Shown: one piece after another, positions 62,565 through 64,000 of the stretch
Layout of the letters: every line of letters starts with the position of its first letter
Position numbering within the stretch: the first letter of the stretch is position 1
Assembly (NCBI RefSeq): GCF_009932555.1
Contig: NZ_BLJO01000011.1
Coordinates: 140,292 to 204,291, forward strand
Direction of reading: 5' to 3'
Origin: Steroidobacter agaridevorans
Lineage (GTDB): Bacteria > Pseudomonadota > Gammaproteobacteria > Steroidobacterales > Steroidobacteraceae
Length of the DNA: 64,000 nucleotides
Notes under the pieces: generated by a model
What the model was told of the DNA's origin: nothing
Seen by the model: only the letters and a program-made list of their open reading frames with translations
Database searches by the model: none
Translations under genes and position numbers: made by a program

Positions 62565-64000
62565 ATGATCCGACGCCGCGACTTTCTGCAATCCGCCGCC
62601 CTGCTATCCACGCTGTCTGCCTCAGGCATTGTCTCCGCCGCCGAACAGGCCTTCCGCGGGCCCGCCCGCCCCTTCGATTACGCCGTGCTGAAAGGCCAGG
62701 CGCGTGCGCTGGCGAGCAAAGCGTATGCGCCGCCGAGCAAGCTGGCGCCGAGGGCGCTGCAAGAGCTGGGCTACGACGAGTATCAATCGATCCGCTTCAA
62801 GCGCGAAGACGCGCTGTGGGCCGATGTCGAAGGCAACTTCCGTTTGGAATTTTTTCACATGGGCCGCGGCTTCAAGGAGCCGGTGCGCATGCACGAGATC
62901 GTCGACGGTCAGGCGCGCGAGATTCTGTACCGCCCCGAGCTGTTCGACCTGAGTCGCAGCGGCATCACTCCTCGGTCGCTGCCGAAGGATCTGTCGTGGG
63001 CCGGCTTCCGTATTCACACCGCCACCGATTGGGAAAGAGACGTGGCGTCCTTCCTCGGCGCGAGTTACTTCCGTAGCGTCGGCAACGATACGAGACAGTT
63101 CGGCTTGTCAGCCCGCGGCCTGGCGATCGACACGGCGCTCGATCCCGAGGAGTTTCCGCGCTTCTCCGAATATTATTTCGAGCGCCCGTCGCCGGACGCG
63201 CGCACATTGGTGATCTATGGGTTGATGGATTCGCCCAGCGTCGCCGGCGCCTATCGATTCGCACTGACGCCGGGCGCCCCGCAGATCGTCGAAGTGGATG
63301 CCGCAATCTATCCGCGCAAAGCGATTCGACGTCTCGGCATCGCGCCGCTCACCAGCATGTACCAGGTCGGCGAGAACGATCGCCGCATGGGCTACGACTG
63401 GCGGCCGGAGATTCACGATTCGGACGGCCTGTCGATGTATCGGGGCAATGGCGAATGGCTGTGGCGCCCGATCAGCAATCCGCCGCTGCTGCGGTTCAAT
63501 TCGTATTTCGACGAGAACCCGCGCGGCTTCGGGTTGCTGCAGCGGGATCGCGACTTCAACAACTACCAGGACGACGGCGTGTTCTACGAGCGCCGCCCGA
63601 GCTTGTGGATCGAGCCGAAGTCGCCCTGGGGCAAGGGCTCGGTGCAGCTCACGGAAATTCCCACCGTGGATGAAACGTTCGACAACATCGTCGCGTTCTG
63701 GAACCCGGCAACGCCCATCCGCGGGGGTGAGGAGCTGCTGTACAGCTATCGCATGTATTGGGGCACGCAGATGCCGGTGTCTTCAAACCTCGCCGAAGCG
63801 GTCGCGACGCGCACCGGCCTCGGTGGTGTGGTGGGACAGCGGCGCCGATATTTCTCGTGGCGCTTTGCCATCGACTTCAAAGGCGGCGAGCTCGCAACGT
63901 TGCCCGAGCGAGCGAAGGTCGAGCCGGTCATCACCGTGTCGCGAGGCGAAGTCGAGATCACTTCGGCGCGCCCGCTCAAGGAGATCGGCGGCTATCGAGC
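62565..64000 (+). CDS. opgD: Glucan biosynthesis protein D (partial, runs off right edge)
   Basis: About 478 codons of an OpgD/MdoD-type protein are visible, continuing past the window. The N terminus MIRRRDFLQSAALLSTLSASG is a twin-arginine export signal. The mature part has the OpgG/OpgD fold with IRFKREDALW, FFHMGRGF, GASYFRSVG and GFGLLQRDRDFNNYQD. OpgD works in the periplasm in making osmoregulated periplasmic glucans, probably setting backbone branching or length. The GT that polymerises the glucan is not in the window. The ATG at 62565 stands 168 bases from the RcnB-like start, in a divergent arrangement. OpgD is preferred to OpgG because of the Tat signal. Confidence 0.9.
   Translation, partial: MIRRRDFLQSAALLSTLSASGIVSAAEQAFRGPARPFDYAVLKGQARALASKAYAPPSKLAPRALQELGYDEYQSIRFKREDALWADVEGNFRLEFFHMGRGFKEPVRMHEIVDGQAREILYRPELFDLSRSGITPRSLPKDLSWAGFRIHTATDWERDVASFLGASYFRSVGNDTRQFGLSARGLAIDTALDPEEFPRFSEYYFERPSPDARTLVIYGLMDSPSVAGAYRFALTPGAPQIVEVDAAIYPRKAIRRLGIAPLTSMYQVGENDRRMGYDWRPEIHDSDGLSMYRGNGEWLWRPISNPPLLRFNSYFDENPRGFGLLQRDRDFNNYQDDGVFYERRPSLWIEPKSPWGKGSVQLTEIPTVDETFDNIVAFWNPATPIRGGEELLYSYRMYWGTQMPVSSNLAEAVATRTGLGGVVGQRRRYFSWRFAIDFKGGELATLPERAKVEPVITVSRGEVEITSARPLKEIGGYR

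Overview
The window is a contiguous, GC-rich, densely coded piece of a bacterial chromosome with no rRNA, tRNA, insertion sequence, prophage or CRISPR that I could recognise. Gene content is gammaproteobacterial: Mpl, RNase D with an HRDC tail, CpdA, HemL made by the C5 route next to rubredoxin, pcm-rhodanese-tolC, OpgD and a GSH-type glyoxalase. The mix (PPi-dependent phosphofructokinase beside a proton-pumping pyrophosphatase, many exported peptidases, lipoproteins, surface-glycan genes) fits the Xanthomonadales/Nevskiales/Steroidobacter neighbourhood. That placement is an inference from content, not a search result.

Layout. 0-3.5 kb: mgtE, a patatin-like lipase and an exported Bcp-type peroxiredoxin. 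3.6-13.8 kb: a minus-strand run tkt-gap-pgk-pyk, then a penicillin-acylase-family Ntn hydrolase and a MoxR/VWA pair. 14-17.5 kb: cpdA, a TraB/GumN protein, rubredoxin (54 codons) and hemL. 17.5-23.4 kb: a surface-glycan cluster with an OCH1-like glycosyltransferase, a Wzi-like outer-membrane protein, an animal-type GT7 beta-1,4-galactosyltransferase, the remnant of a GT2 gene and a GT-B glycosyltransferase with an inserted domain. 23.5-28.7 kb: CPBP protease, Lon-N domain protein, mpl, a membrane protein and rnd. 28.7-33.4 kb: adk with a long histone-like tail, then pfp and hppA, which together form a pyrophosphate-based energy module. 33.5-39.1 kb: a DUF454 protein, a PAS-GGDEF-EAL protein, pcm, rhodanese and tolC.

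39.2-45.8 kb: a three-subunit molybdenum hydroxylase, an acyl-CoA dehydrogenase and a divergent LysR regulator. 45.7-51.8 kb: a ClpP paralogue, gloA, an outer-membrane protein, a chemoreceptor and gnd. 51.9-58.2 kb: a subtilase-like lipoprotein that has lost its catalytic motifs, an M13 metallopeptidase lipoprotein, and an aspartokinase-homoserine dehydrogenase fusion that lacks the ACT regulatory region, preceded by a terminator-like leader. 58.4-64 kb: an orphan AAA ATPase, a CsbD-like protein, an M48 peptidase, an RcnB-like protein and opgD, which runs off the right edge.

Central carbon flow is well covered: transketolase, 6-phosphogluconate dehydrogenase, PPi-PFK, GAPDH, PGK, pyruvate kinase, adenylate kinase and H+-PPase. 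The most unusual items are the ACT-less aspartokinase-homoserine dehydrogenase with its possible attenuator, the adenylate kinase with a zinc-type LID and basic tail, the GT7 enzyme, the catalytically dead subtilase paired with an M13 peptidase, and the FAD subunit that has lost iron-sulfur ligands. A C/G-rich palindromic repeat occurs three times (3.4 kb and twice near 61.7 kb), once serving as a terminator.
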